In this document: piece after piece, positions 34,557 to 43,526 of the stretch | Position numbering within the stretch: the first letter of the stretch is position 1 | Layout: every line of letters begins with the position of its first letter | NCBI GenBank assembly: GCA_944321955.1 | Contig: CALUNG010000001.1 | Location: 179,087 to 243,086, forward strand | Direction: 5' to 3' | DNA from: an uncultured Alistipes sp. | GTDB taxonomy: Bacteria > Bacteroidota > Bacteroidia > Bacteroidales > Rikenellaceae | Length of the DNA: 64,000 bases | The notes under the pieces: generated by a model | Database searches by the model: none | Seen by the model: the letters and a program-made list of their open reading frames with translations, nothing else | Told to the model about the DNA's origin: nothing | Position numbers and translations under genes: made by a program

Positions 34557-36221
34557 ATGATGGCACGATTCGGCGGTATTTATTGTCTTTTTATCCTTTT
34601 CTTTGTCTTGTCGGCGGCTGGTTGCGGCGGTCGGGTTTCCGACGGCGGCAACGAAGCGCTGTTGCAGCAGCTTGACCGCGCGGTTGAGGAGCGCCACACA
34701 TGGGACGAAAAGTTTAACCGGCAGCTCGACAGACTTAAATCGCGGCTCGATGGCTCGACGCCGCGTGAACGTGTCGATATCTGTTACGAGCTGTGCAACC
34801 TTTACCGCTTCCACAACATGGATTCGGCCCTGCATTACGTCTCGCTCATACGGCATGCGGCTGTGAAGTCCGCATCGCGGAGGAGCATGCAGCAGGCACA
34901 CCTCATGGCTGCCATGATATATCAGGCTGTCGGGCGCAGCCATGAATCGTATGACGAGCTGCAGTCGACGGATACGCTTCTGCTGTCGGCAGCCGAGATG
35001 GTCGACTATCTTTCGACGGAACGGTCGTTGTTGCGCCTGAGAATGCAGCGATCCGAAAACGACTCGCTGCGTGCCGCATGCAGTGCGCGTATGGCCGAGT
35101 GCGGACGCCGTCGGCTCGAACTCGTCGATCCGGACGGAGCCGAGCATGGTTGGTACGTGGGTCTTGACAAGCGCGCGGCAGGTGATGTGGCGGGTGCAAT
35201 CGAATATCTCTCCCGGGCTTTCGATGCGGCTGAAGATGCCCATTTGCGTGCTCGCATAGCCGTGGATCTTGCGGCTTGTTACAGGAGTATGGGCGATATG
35301 GCTCGATATGAGCACATGCTTGCCGTCTCGGCTCTCAATGATCTGAAGGCTTCGGTCAAGGAGTACACGTCATTGCCGCAACTCGCCATTTTGCTGTTCG
35401 AACAGGGAGATGTAGACCGTGCAAACCGATACATGCGCTGCACTATGGAGGATGTTCTCGCATGCAACCACAATTCACGCGTGGTGCAGTTTTCGGCGGC
35501 CAACGAAGCCATCAGCGCCGCCTATGCCGGTGTATTGGCATCGCGTCGCCGCATAGCGATGGCCATGATCGTTGCCGTCTGTATCTTTGCCATAGCCATA
35601 GCCCTGGCATTGCGTTTGGCGCTGCTGCAGAAACGGCGCGTGCAGACGATGAACGCCGAGTTGTCCGATGCCAATTCACAGCTCGTGGCCCGCAACGACG
35701 AACTGTCCGATCTCAACCGACAGCTAAGCGAAATGAACTACCGCCTGACCGATGCCAACCATATCAAGGAGCAGTATGTGGGCCATTATATGGATCTGTG
35801 CTCGTCGTATATCGGCAAACTCGACGAATACCGTCATCAGCTCAACAGAACGGTTACGGCCGGGGGCCTTGAGGCCGTGAAACGCGAGCTGCTGTCGCCC
35901 GATGTCGCCGAACGCGAGCGCCGCGATTTCTACAGGATGTTCGACGCGACGTTCCTCGACATATTCCCTGATTTCGTCGGACAGGTCAATGCACTGCTGG
36001 CCGAACCTTCGAGATTCAAGCCGCGTGCCGCGCGTACTCTCAATACCGAACTTCGCATACTGGCCGTCATTCGTCTCGGAATTACCGACAGCGTGAAGAT
36101 TGCCTATTTTCTTAACTGTTCGCTCTCCACAATATACAATTACCGCACTAAAATGCGTAATGCCGCGCTCGGAGACCGCGATGATTTCGAGGCCGCGGTA
36201 CAGCGTATCGCCGCTGAATAA
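34557..36221 (+). CDS. DUF6377-type TPR/transmembrane regulator
   Basis: A 554-residue protein. The signal region ends in a possible lipobox (SAAGC, Cys23). Helical TPR-like repeats fill about residues 60-320, then comes one transmembrane helix (about 332-355), a coiled coil (about 358-400, repeated L-x-x-x-N/L pattern) and a conserved C-terminal domain ending in a helix-turn-helix-like stretch (IAYFLNCSLSTIYNYRTKMR). This layout, sensing outside and DNA-binding-like inside, is that of DUF6377 regulators found next to SusC/D loci in Bacteroidetes. It precedes a GH31 gene and the SusC/D operon and may control them. Confidence 0.82.
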   Translation: MMARFGGIYCLFILFFVLSAAGCGGRVSDGGNEALLQQLDRAVEERHTWDEKFNRQLDRLKSRLDGSTPRERVDICYELCNLYRFHNMDSALHYVSLIRHAAVKSASRRSMQQAHLMAAMIYQAVGRSHESYDELQSTDTLLLSAAEMVDYLSTERSLLRLRMQRSENDSLRAACSARMAECGRRRLELVDPDGAEHGWYVGLDKRAAGDVAGAIEYLSRAFDAAEDAHLRARIAVDLAACYRSMGDMARYEHMLAVSALNDLKASVKEYTSLPQLAILLFEQGDVDRANRYMRCTMEDVLACNHNSRVVQFSAANEAISAAYAGVLASRRRIAMAMIVAVCIFAIAIALALRLALLQKRRVQTMNAELSDANSQLVARNDELSDLNRQLSEMNYRLTDANHIKEQYVGHYMDLCSSYIGKLDEYRHQLNRTVTAGGLEAVKRELLSPDVAERERRDFYRMFDATFLDIFPDFVGQVNALLAEPSRFKPRAARTLNTELRILAVIRLGITDSVKIAYFLNCSLSTIYNYRTKMRNAALGDRDDFEAAVQRIAAE

Positions 36222-36331
36222 CTACATAACAAGTGTTGCAGGTTGGTACTAATGTGCTGTAATTCAGTAATATTATATTCAATAACCTCTACATACTTTG
36301 TTCTCTGTATCGGAACATGCATTTTTATGGT

Positions 36332-36339
36332 TAATTTTG
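36332..36339 (+). promoter_or_regulatory. Possible -7 promoter element for the GH31 gene
   Basis: TAATTTTG fits TAnnTTTG and lies 43 bases before the GH31 start. No -33 element is seen at the usual distance. Confidence 0.4.
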
Positions 36340-36382
36340 TATTGGACCTGAGAAAACAGTAACCAATCATAAATTACAACCC

Positions 36383-39007
36383 ATGAAAAGCATTAAATTT
36401 TATCTCTGTCTGGCTGCGGCTCTGGCATGCGGGCATCTTTCGCTCTCGGCACAGGAGGATCCGCAGGCGGATGAACGTGCCGTTATCGTTGCCGGCGACG
36501 CACGATTTACCGTATTGACTCCGCGCATGGTGCGCATGGAGTGGAGCGCCGACGGCGTATTCGAGGACCGCGCTACGCTGACATTCGTCAACCGCAAGCT
36601 GCCCGTTCCCGAATTCAAGGTGCGCAATACGCGTTCGAAACTGGTCATTACGACCGCCGATCTTACCGTCACCTATACTAAAACAGGCAAGTTTACACCC
36701 GAAAACCTCAAGGCCGAGTTCATGTTGGGCGACGAGAAGGTCGTATGGCACTACGGCGACAAGGATTCGCTCAACCTGATGGGTACGACGCGTACGCTCG
36801 ACGGTACATATGGCTGGAAAGTAGGCCGCGAACCGATGGAGCAGGGTCTTGTATCGAGGTCTGGGTGGAGCGTGGTGGACGATTCGTCACGTCACGTACT
36901 GGCCGACATAGACTCGCACTGGAAAAAATGGGTGGAGTGCCGTTCCGATGTCGATCGTCAGGATGTCTACCTCTTCGCCTACGGCCACGACTACATGGAT
37001 GCCATGGGCGACTACATAAAGGTTGCCGGTCGCATTCCGTTGCCTCCGAAGTTCGCGTTCGGCTACTGGTGGAGCCGCTATTGGCAATATTCCGACAACG
37101 AGATGGTCGATCTCGTAAATACGATCAAGGGTTTCGATATTCCTATTGACGTGTTTATTGTTGACATGGACTGGCATGAAACGTGGTCTTTGCGCAGCCG
37201 TAAGCCGCAACGTGACGCCTATGGCCAAAGAACAGGTTGGACCGGCTATACATGGAACTACAAATTGTTCCCATCGCCCGAGAATTTCCTGCAGTGGTGC
37301 CACAATCAGCGAATGAAGACGGCTCTGAACCTGCATCCGGCGTCGGGCATAGAACCTTTCGAGGAGCCTTACGAGCGCTTTGCGGCCGATTATGGATGGA
37401 CTGAGAAGGGTAAGGGTGTGCCTTTCCACATCGATGATCCGAAGTGGGCGGACAGCTATTTCAAGACCGTGCTTGGCCCCATGGAGAAACAGGGCGTCGA
37501 TTTCTGGTGGCTCGACTGGCAGCAGTGGATCGAGAGCAAGTACACCAAAGACCTCAGCAATACATTCTGGCTCAACCATGTATTCAATCAGCACATGGAG
37601 GAGAAGGGCGACGAGCGCCCGTTGATCTACCATCGTTGGGGCGGTCTCGGTTCGCACCGCTATCAGGTTGGTTTCTCGGGCGATGCCTACATTGCGTGGG
37701 AGACGCTCGGCTTCCTGCCGTGGTTTACGGCGACGGCATCCAATGTGGGTTACGGATATTGGGGCCACGACATCGGCGGCCACATGTATCCGAAGGGAGT
37801 ATCGACAACCGATCCGGAGATGTATACGCGTTGGCTGCAGTACGGTGTCTTCACGCCGATATTCAAAACCCACAGCACGCGTGACAGCAACATTGAACGC
37901 CGCATATGGCGCTTCCCGGACTACATGATGACCATGCGCGAAGCTATTCGCCTGCGTTACGACCTTGCACCTTATATATATACGGCTGCGCGTCAGGCTT
38001 TCGATACCGGTGTGTCGATGTGCCGCCCGATGTATTATTACTGGCCCGAGGCCGACGAGGCGTATGACTACAAGGAACAGTACATGTTCGGCGACGACAT
38101 CATCGCTACGGCCGTATGGCATCCAGTGGACAAGGTGACCGGCCTGGCACAGCGTACCATGTGGTTTCCCGAAGGTGAATGGTTCGATTGCGCAACCGGT
38201 GCCATGATCGATGGAGGTAAGGTCTACACGTTGCAGTATACGATTGACGAAAATCCGTATTATGCCCGTGCCGGTGCGATCATCCCGATGAATCCTTCCG
38301 ATATAGACAATCTTCAGGATCCGTGCGACAAGCTCGTCCTGACGGTAATCCCGGGCGGCAATGGCGAGACTTCGCTCTATGAGGATGACGGTATGGCCAA
38401 GGATTATGCGGATGTGTATGCTACTACCAGAATTACAAAGGCGGTCGACGGCAACAGGATTCGCGTGACGATCTTCCCGCGTGAGGGGTCATATGAAGGA
38501 GCTCCCGATTCGCGCCGCTATGAAATCCGTATGCCAGCCCATTTCCCGCCTGTAAATGTCGAGGTCAACGGTCGCAAATATGAATATTCGCGCTTTGCTA
38601 CGGATGGTGAGTGGGGATATGACGGTTATACGCTCGCCCCGATCGTGTATGTTCCCGCGATGCCATGTTCCGAGGCTTGTGTGGTCGAGTTCACGTTCGA
38701 TGACAAGGCCATGAATCAGCAGTCGCGTCTCTATGGCAAGCAGGGTGTGTTCCGCCGTTTCGTAAAGCTTACTAACGAGTTCAAGGAGAAGTTCCCAGGC
38801 GGTTATGACGCCTATACCGGAGACTCGTCGGAGTATCTCTACGTATCCCAGTCGCCTAACTTCATCATGGAGTATCCCGAGCGTATCGTCGAGTGGCTCG
38901 ACAGGTTCGATGCCAACAGGGATCTGGTCGTTCCTTCGCTCCAGAAGGTTGATAGGATAAACCCTGACTTTATCGAGCGCGTCAAAAGTCAAATGGAGAT
39001 AGAGTAG
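36383..39007 (+). CDS. Glycoside hydrolase family 31 (alpha-glucosidase/alpha-xylosidase type)
   Basis: An 874-residue secreted enzyme with a signal peptide (cleavage near LSAQ, residue 24). After an N-terminal beta-sandwich the GH31 barrel shows GYWWSRYWQYSDN, IPIDVFIVDMDWHETW, the nucleophile region VDFWWLDWQQW (Asp378) and GFSGDAYIAW with the acid/base Asp434. A DUF5110-like beta domain (about 640-720) and an extra C-terminal ~120 residues follow. It releases alpha-linked sugars from oligosaccharides in the periplasm or at the surface. WLDW instead of the common WxDMNE suggests a non-standard specificity. It has its own terminator. Confidence 0.93.
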   Translation: MKSIKFYLCLAAALACGHLSLSAQEDPQADERAVIVAGDARFTVLTPRMVRMEWSADGVFEDRATLTFVNRKLPVPEFKVRNTRSKLVITTADLTVTYTKTGKFTPENLKAEFMLGDEKVVWHYGDKDSLNLMGTTRTLDGTYGWKVGREPMEQGLVSRSGWSVVDDSSRHVLADIDSHWKKWVECRSDVDRQDVYLFAYGHDYMDAMGDYIKVAGRIPLPPKFAFGYWWSRYWQYSDNEMVDLVNTIKGFDIPIDVFIVDMDWHETWSLRSRKPQRDAYGQRTGWTGYTWNYKLFPSPENFLQWCHNQRMKTALNLHPASGIEPFEEPYERFAADYGWTEKGKGVPFHIDDPKWADSYFKTVLGPMEKQGVDFWWLDWQQWIESKYTKDLSNTFWLNHVFNQHMEEKGDERPLIYHRWGGLGSHRYQVGFSGDAYIAWETLGFLPWFTATASNVGYGYWGHDIGGHMYPKGVSTTDPEMYTRWLQYGVFTPIFKTHSTRDSNIERRIWRFPDYMMTMREAIRLRYDLAPYIYTAARQAFDTGVSMCRPMYYYWPEADEAYDYKEQYMFGDDIIATAVWHPVDKVTGLAQRTMWFPEGEWFDCATGAMIDGGKVYTLQYTIDENPYYARAGAIIPMNPSDIDNLQDPCDKLVLTVIPGGNGETSLYEDDGMAKDYADVYATTRITKAVDGNRIRVTIFPREGSYEGAPDSRRYEIRMPAHFPPVNVEVNGRKYEYSRFATDGEWGYDGYTLAPIVYVPAMPCSEACVVEFTFDDKAMNQQSRLYGKQGVFRRFVKLTNEFKEKFPGGYDAYTGDSSEYLYVSQSPNFIMEYPERIVEWLDRFDANRDLVVPSLQKVDRINPDFIERVKSQMEIE

Positions 39008-39026
39008 CGCTCCTAATCTTTCCCTG

Positions 39027-39061
39027 CAGGGCGGCATGCTTGAGACATGCCGCCCTGTTTT
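39027..39061 (+). terminator. Terminator of the GH31 gene
   Basis: A 12-bp perfect stem (39027-39038 with 39046-39057) with a 7-base loop, followed by TTTTG. Confidence 0.88.
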
Positions 39062-39549
39062 GTAAATTATTTGATAATATTATTCAATAATCTTTCTATT
39101 TTATTAAATAAATGGACGGGTGGAGTAAATCTTTCTAACTGTTTCGCGGGTCTTGTTTGCATTATTAAAATAGTTTACAAAACTGTTACTTTTATATGTA
39201 TTTATGCTGTTTTTTGATCTGCTTTCTTGCGGATGTCGCTGTGTTTTGTTACTTTTGTTTAGGGTATTCAGTGAATTGTATATGAAATGAAATATGCGGT
39301 TAAATGCAGTGCTAAAGAGAACCGGCATGTTTACTTTGACATTTTACAATCTTAGTTGCGTTTCGTTTCATAACAGGCTCGAGAGTGTAGTATAATGCAA
39401 GATTTGCCTATTTTTATATATTTTTTAGGATAATATTTGTAAGTGATATTCTTTTTGTTTATTTTTGTTAGTGTTTAGACAGAAATGTAAAGCAAAACGT
39501 AGCTATATTATCGTACAACAAGAACTACTACCTGTTTTTAACCTAAACT
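39062..39549. other. AT-rich gene-free stretch upstream of the SusC/D operon
   Basis: About 490 bases with strongly reduced GC and no supported coding region. Several short frames on both strands have no recognisable product or ribosome-binding site. It probably carries upstream regulatory sequence for the operon. Confidence 0.5.
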
Positions 39550-39582
39550 TATCTTTGATGGATTGCTTCAAATATATCTTTG
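39550..39582 (+). promoter_or_regulatory. Promoter candidate for the SusC/D operon
   Basis: TATCTTTG occurs at 39550-39557 and again at 39575-39582. The TTTG at the end of the first copy lies 17 bases before the second, so the pair reads as -33 TTTG and -7 TATCTTTG; the first copy could also be a -7 element itself. The leader would be about 190 bases. Confidence 0.55.
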
Positions 39583-39639
39583 CGGTTGTATCCGGAGTTT
39601 TCTTGGCGAGAGGTGATATGTCATTGTATTGGCGCATTA

Positions 39640-39648
39640 CCCCCCCCC
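39640..39648 (+). repeat. Run of nine cytosines in the operon leader
   Basis: An uninterrupted C9 tract in an otherwise AT-rich leader. It lies in no gene. Length change by slippage is possible. Confidence 0.6.
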
Positions 39649-39693
39649 GATATATATCTGCGGTATGTAACTGCTCTGCATACAAGTTGAATG

Positions 39694-39739
39694 TCGCATG
39701 TGCGTAGGCCGTTTAGGCTTGTGCACGTGCGATTTTTTT
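39694..39739 (+). terminator. Attenuator-like hairpin in the SusC/D operon leader
   Basis: Nested stems TCGCA (39694-39698) with TGCGA (39728-39732), GTGC (39700-39703) with GCAC (39723-39726) and GGCC with GGCT (39707-39710 with 39716-39719) are followed by seven T (39733-39739). It lies 45 bases before the first gene, so it could act as a conditional terminator. Confidence 0.6.
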
Positions 39740-39783
39740 GTATGCGCGTGCTGATGAAAACCAAACCTAAAAACCGATAATAT

Positions 39784-42294
39784 ATGAATTTAACTTTACG
39801 CAAATCATTTGGTCGCTTTTTGAGATCCGGTTTGTTGCTTTTCGCAAGCCTTGCGGTGGCCTGCGGTGGTGACAAGACTGTTGATGATGTGAAGAAACCG
39901 GGTGAAGGATCCGGCGGAAATACTGGAGAAGACGAATACCAGGATATTGAGGTCGTCGACGGCAAGGTGCGTTTCTATCTCTATGAAGACGACGATGCCG
40001 CCCGCAAGGCTCTTGGTGCCGGATCTTACGATTGGGCTACGGCCAAGGTGGCGGTAAACGGCAAGTCGTATGAGATATCGACTGACAGTGACAGCCGTCG
40101 TTATGTCGATGTCGATGCTTCGAGTTCTGAAACATACTATGCGGCGCTGACGGCTTCGGGTTCCGACAAGTGGTACGGATCGTCGGTATATGCCGACATT
40201 AAGTTGCCGTATTCACAGTTCTGGAATACTACGGCCGCATCGCTGAAGAACTATCCGATGTATGCCACCTATACCAAGGAAAACGGTAATAAGTTGAAGT
40301 TCAACGACGGGTTTGCGGTACTGGACATCGCTTTGACGGGTTCGGCCAAAATATCGTCGATAAAGGTCGAAAGCCTCGACGAGACTCTTGTGGCAGGTTT
40401 TGCCAACATGATGCCTTCGAAGGGTTCCTTCACGATGAATTCGGGCCTCGACTTTGCCGTTTTGAACTGTACCGACAACGGAAACTTTGTCCCGTTGACC
40501 AGCGGATCGGCAAAACATTTCTACGTCCTTGTAGCGCCCGGAACATATTCCGATGGTCTGAAAATCACTATCTGCGACTCCAGTCGCAAGGCGATAGTAC
40601 ATACGCTCCAGTCTCCCAAACTTACGGCAGGCGAAACGACGCTTGTCGATTTGTCGTATTCGCCCGACAGCGATTTGGTTTTCTATGAATCGTTCGACAA
40701 CTTCGTATGGGGCGGCGACATCATGGGCGGTCAGGAAGCCGTGGGCTATGCTCCCAATGACGATGAGATCACATATTCGACCGGCCTTGATCGTGAAGGT
40801 TATGCCGATTCATTTACCGCTGTCGAGTGCAACATGCCCGGAACGGGTTTCATTCAGTCCAACACCTGGGCCGATGTCAGCGGTTATACTGTCGGCGATT
40901 CGCACATTGTTACCGACTCGTATGTCGCAAGCCGCAATATCGCCGATTATACATATCTGTTCCGCTGTCAGGAGTATCAGGGCTGCATGGCTGTCGGCGC
41001 AGGCAACTCGGGCCGCGGTGTCATGCAGATGTGCCCGATGACCAATATCGAGGGCATCTGTACGCTTAAGGTCGCTTTCGACTTCTGCTTCCAGAGCGGT
41101 ATTCAGGACAACATGCTTTTCCAGATAGTCAACGGTGGAATGATAGAGTCGGTGACTCTCAACGGCGTTGACGTGCAGCTGACAGATGACAATTACGGAT
41201 ATATCTCCAACGCTTCGCAGTTGATTACCGACATCAAGTCCGTAACCATTCCTTCGAGCGATGTGGCTCCGAAGGAGTGGGCTCACGTCGAGGTTACTGT
41301 CAAGAATGCTACAAGCGGTACAGCCCTCTATTTCGGAGGCAACGATGCAAATCTCTCGGGCAAGCATGGTTTCTATGTCGACAATGTGGTCGTTCGTCGT
41401 GACGGCGATTACTATCAGCGCGGAGCCAACACCCTGCGTGTGCTCTATTGGAACATACAGAACGGCATGTGGGCAGACCAGCCTTACAATTACGACAACT
41501 TCGTGAAGTGGGTCAAGAAATATGATCCGGACGTATGCGTATGGTGCGAATCGTCGACCAACTACAAGGACAACTCCAGTTCACCGATTAGCGGAACCCG
41601 CTACCTTCCCGACGGATGGCCTGTGCTGGCGGCGCGTTACGGACATGCATACACTGCCATAGGCGGATGGCGCGACAATTTCCCGCAGGTAGTTACGTCG
41701 AAGTATCCTATCAAGACGCTGTTGAAGATTACCGATTCGGACGTGCCGGGCAAACCCATAACCCATGGAGCCGGCATACAGCAGATCGAGGTCAACGGTA
41801 AGGCCATCAACATAGTGACTCTTCACATGTGGCCGCAGGCCTATGCTTACGGCGGTTCGAGTACCTCCAACAACGAGGGTGACTACTATCGTGAATTCGA
41901 AATGCAGTATATACTTGCCCATACGATCAACGATGCCACCTATGCATCGCAGCAGGACTGGCTGATGATGGGTGACTTCAACTCGCGTTCGCGTTTGGAT
42001 GAATGGTACTACAACTACGGTCTGGACGATACCCGTTATCTCGTTCACAACCAGATACTCGACAACTCGGACATGATCGATATCATGGCCAACTACTATC
42101 CCGGTTTCTTCATTTCGTCCACAGGCGGCAACTCCCGTATCGATTATATGTATGCGTCGCCTTCGATGTATGAACGTATTGAAAAGACCATGACGCTTAT
42201 CGATGACTGGACCGTGATAGTCAAGACGCCATACTCCAACTTCTCCGATCCGTCCGATCACCGTCCGATCATGACTGATTTCAAGATGGATTGA
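39784..42294 (+). CDS. Surface lipoprotein with C-terminal endonuclease/exonuclease/phosphatase domain
   Basis: An 836-residue lipoprotein (lipobox LAVAC, Cys27). The region after Cys is acidic/Gly-rich (about 30-55), a surface-export type tether. The middle (about 55-540) holds beta-sandwich-like modules I cannot name. The last ~280 residues carry the EEP fold: LYWNIQNGM, the metal-binding Glu in WCESS, IVTLHMW, WLMMGDFNSRSRLDEW and the final SDHRPI. This fold cuts phosphodiesters (DNases, sphingomyelinases, inositol-phosphate phosphatases). It is the first gene of the SusC/D operon. Confidence 0.85.
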   Translation: MNLTLRKSFGRFLRSGLLLFASLAVACGGDKTVDDVKKPGEGSGGNTGEDEYQDIEVVDGKVRFYLYEDDDAARKALGAGSYDWATAKVAVNGKSYEISTDSDSRRYVDVDASSSETYYAALTASGSDKWYGSSVYADIKLPYSQFWNTTAASLKNYPMYATYTKENGNKLKFNDGFAVLDIALTGSAKISSIKVESLDETLVAGFANMMPSKGSFTMNSGLDFAVLNCTDNGNFVPLTSGSAKHFYVLVAPGTYSDGLKITICDSSRKAIVHTLQSPKLTAGETTLVDLSYSPDSDLVFYESFDNFVWGGDIMGGQEAVGYAPNDDEITYSTGLDREGYADSFTAVECNMPGTGFIQSNTWADVSGYTVGDSHIVTDSYVASRNIADYTYLFRCQEYQGCMAVGAGNSGRGVMQMCPMTNIEGICTLKVAFDFCFQSGIQDNMLFQIVNGGMIESVTLNGVDVQLTDDNYGYISNASQLITDIKSVTIPSSDVAPKEWAHVEVTVKNATSGTALYFGGNDANLSGKHGFYVDNVVVRRDGDYYQRGANTLRVLYWNIQNGMWADQPYNYDNFVKWVKKYDPDVCVWCESSTNYKDNSSSPISGTRYLPDGWPVLAARYGHAYTAIGGWRDNFPQVVTSKYPIKTLLKITDSDVPGKPITHGAGIQQIEVNGKAINIVTLHMWPQAYAYGGSSTSNNEGDYYREFEMQYILAHTINDATYASQQDWLMMGDFNSRSRLDEWYYNYGLDDTRYLVHNQILDNSDMIDIMANYYPGFFISSTGGNSRIDYMYASPSMYERIEKTMTLIDDWTVIVKTPYSNFSDPSDHRPIMTDFKMD

Positions 42295-42360
42295 CACGTA
42301 ACACCGTAACCATAAATAATTTCAAACCAACAAAACATTAATTGCTAACCTTTATTGATT

Positions 42361-43497
42361 ATGAAAAGAACATTATTGATGAAGAGTTTTGCGGGTTTTT
42401 CGCGGAGGTTGGCAGTCGTGACGCTGACGGCGGCGTCACTGGTCTGCATAACTTCCTGCGAGAAGCACTCTAACTCCGATCGCAGTGAATCGATCGTGGT
42501 CTACGCGGCCCCGGCCGATAGCGAGCCTGTCGACGTCGGTTATGTAGGCGTTCGTGGAGGTATCGAGAAATTCTATGTGAAATCCAATGTCGATTTCGTG
42601 GTATCATGGGAGGACGATACAACAAGTCCGTGGGTGAATATCGTGGATTACACTACGGTCGATCCCGCAACCGGATATCGCGTGATTACGTTGGATGTGC
42701 AGCGTCGCCATACGACGATGAGCTACTACACCCGTCGTACCGGTATGTTGATCATTTCGGCGACGGACGGAAGTCTTAATTACAACAAGATCATTCCGGT
42801 GCATCAGGGCTCGACGGCTCGTATAAGCAACGATTTCTCCAACTTCAAGTACGGCAAGACTGATCCTCGTTTTACCGACGGTGAGACATCCATCGAAAAC
42901 TGGACCACCGCGCAGAAAAACTACGGTTTCACATCTACCGTGATCGAGGGCGAGGAGATAGCGCATTGCTATGCCAAGAACGGTTATCTGAAGCTCGGTG
43001 ACGACAAGGGACATGGTGCGGATATCATATCGCCGTATACAAATACGCTTCGCAGCGATTCGTTGCTCATGTTATCTTTCCGGGCAGTGGCCAATACCGA
43101 CTTTTTCACTGGGGTGAAGGACGACAACAAGATCCGTGTAGAGGTGCTTAACGGCGGAGTTATCGCCGATTTCGCAGAAGAGGGCAGAACCTCGATCGAC
43201 CTCGAGGCCGCATACTACGACATTACGAGCGAGGATTTTCCGAGCGACATGTGGGTAGGCGGTGATTTCCTGGTATTCATAGCCAGCACTGAGCATAATC
43301 CCATTACGGTCAATACTCAGGTTCGTATAATCTGCGGTTCTCTCGAACAGGGATCGACCACCAACAACCGCATATTCCTCGATAACTTTTATCTCCGCCG
43401 CTTGACGGTTGACGAAGAGGACTATTATACCGAGAACAACGGTAGCGGTAAAGATATGATTCTCGGCGCACCTTACGGTGAGGACGTAGAGCAGTAA
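42361..43497 (+). CDS. Putative surface lipoprotein of the SusC/D operon, unknown function
   Basis: A 378-residue lipoprotein with signal peptide and lipobox ITSC (Cys33), followed by a Ser/Asn/Asp tether. Residues about 50-155 look like a BACON-type Ig domain (FYVKSNVDFVVSWEDDT, VNIVDYTTVDP). The rest is a jelly-roll-like region ending in the acidic EDVEQ. No catalytic motif is seen, so a binding role is likely. It lies between the first phosphoesterase gene and susC. ATG 42361 is chosen over TTG 42355. Confidence 0.7.
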   Translation: MKRTLLMKSFAGFSRRLAVVTLTAASLVCITSCEKHSNSDRSESIVVYAAPADSEPVDVGYVGVRGGIEKFYVKSNVDFVVSWEDDTTSPWVNIVDYTTVDPATGYRVITLDVQRRHTTMSYYTRRTGMLIISATDGSLNYNKIIPVHQGSTARISNDFSNFKYGKTDPRFTDGETSIENWTTAQKNYGFTSTVIEGEEIAHCYAKNGYLKLGDDKGHGADIISPYTNTLRSDSLLMLSFRAVANTDFFTGVKDDNKIRVEVLNGGVIADFAEEGRTSIDLEAAYYDITSEDFPSDMWVGGDFLVFIASTEHNPITVNTQVRIICGSLEQGSTTNNRIFLDNFYLRRLTVDEEDYYTENNGSGKDMILGAPYGEDVEQ

Positions 43498-43526
43498 GAA
43501 GTCGTAATACCTAAAAAAACCTAAAC

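Noticed and set aside
39691-39777. Short open frame overlapping the attenuator-like hairpin as a leader peptide
   Set aside because: It has no ribosome-binding site, and its reading frame is explained by the hairpin sequence; no run of regulatory codons is present.
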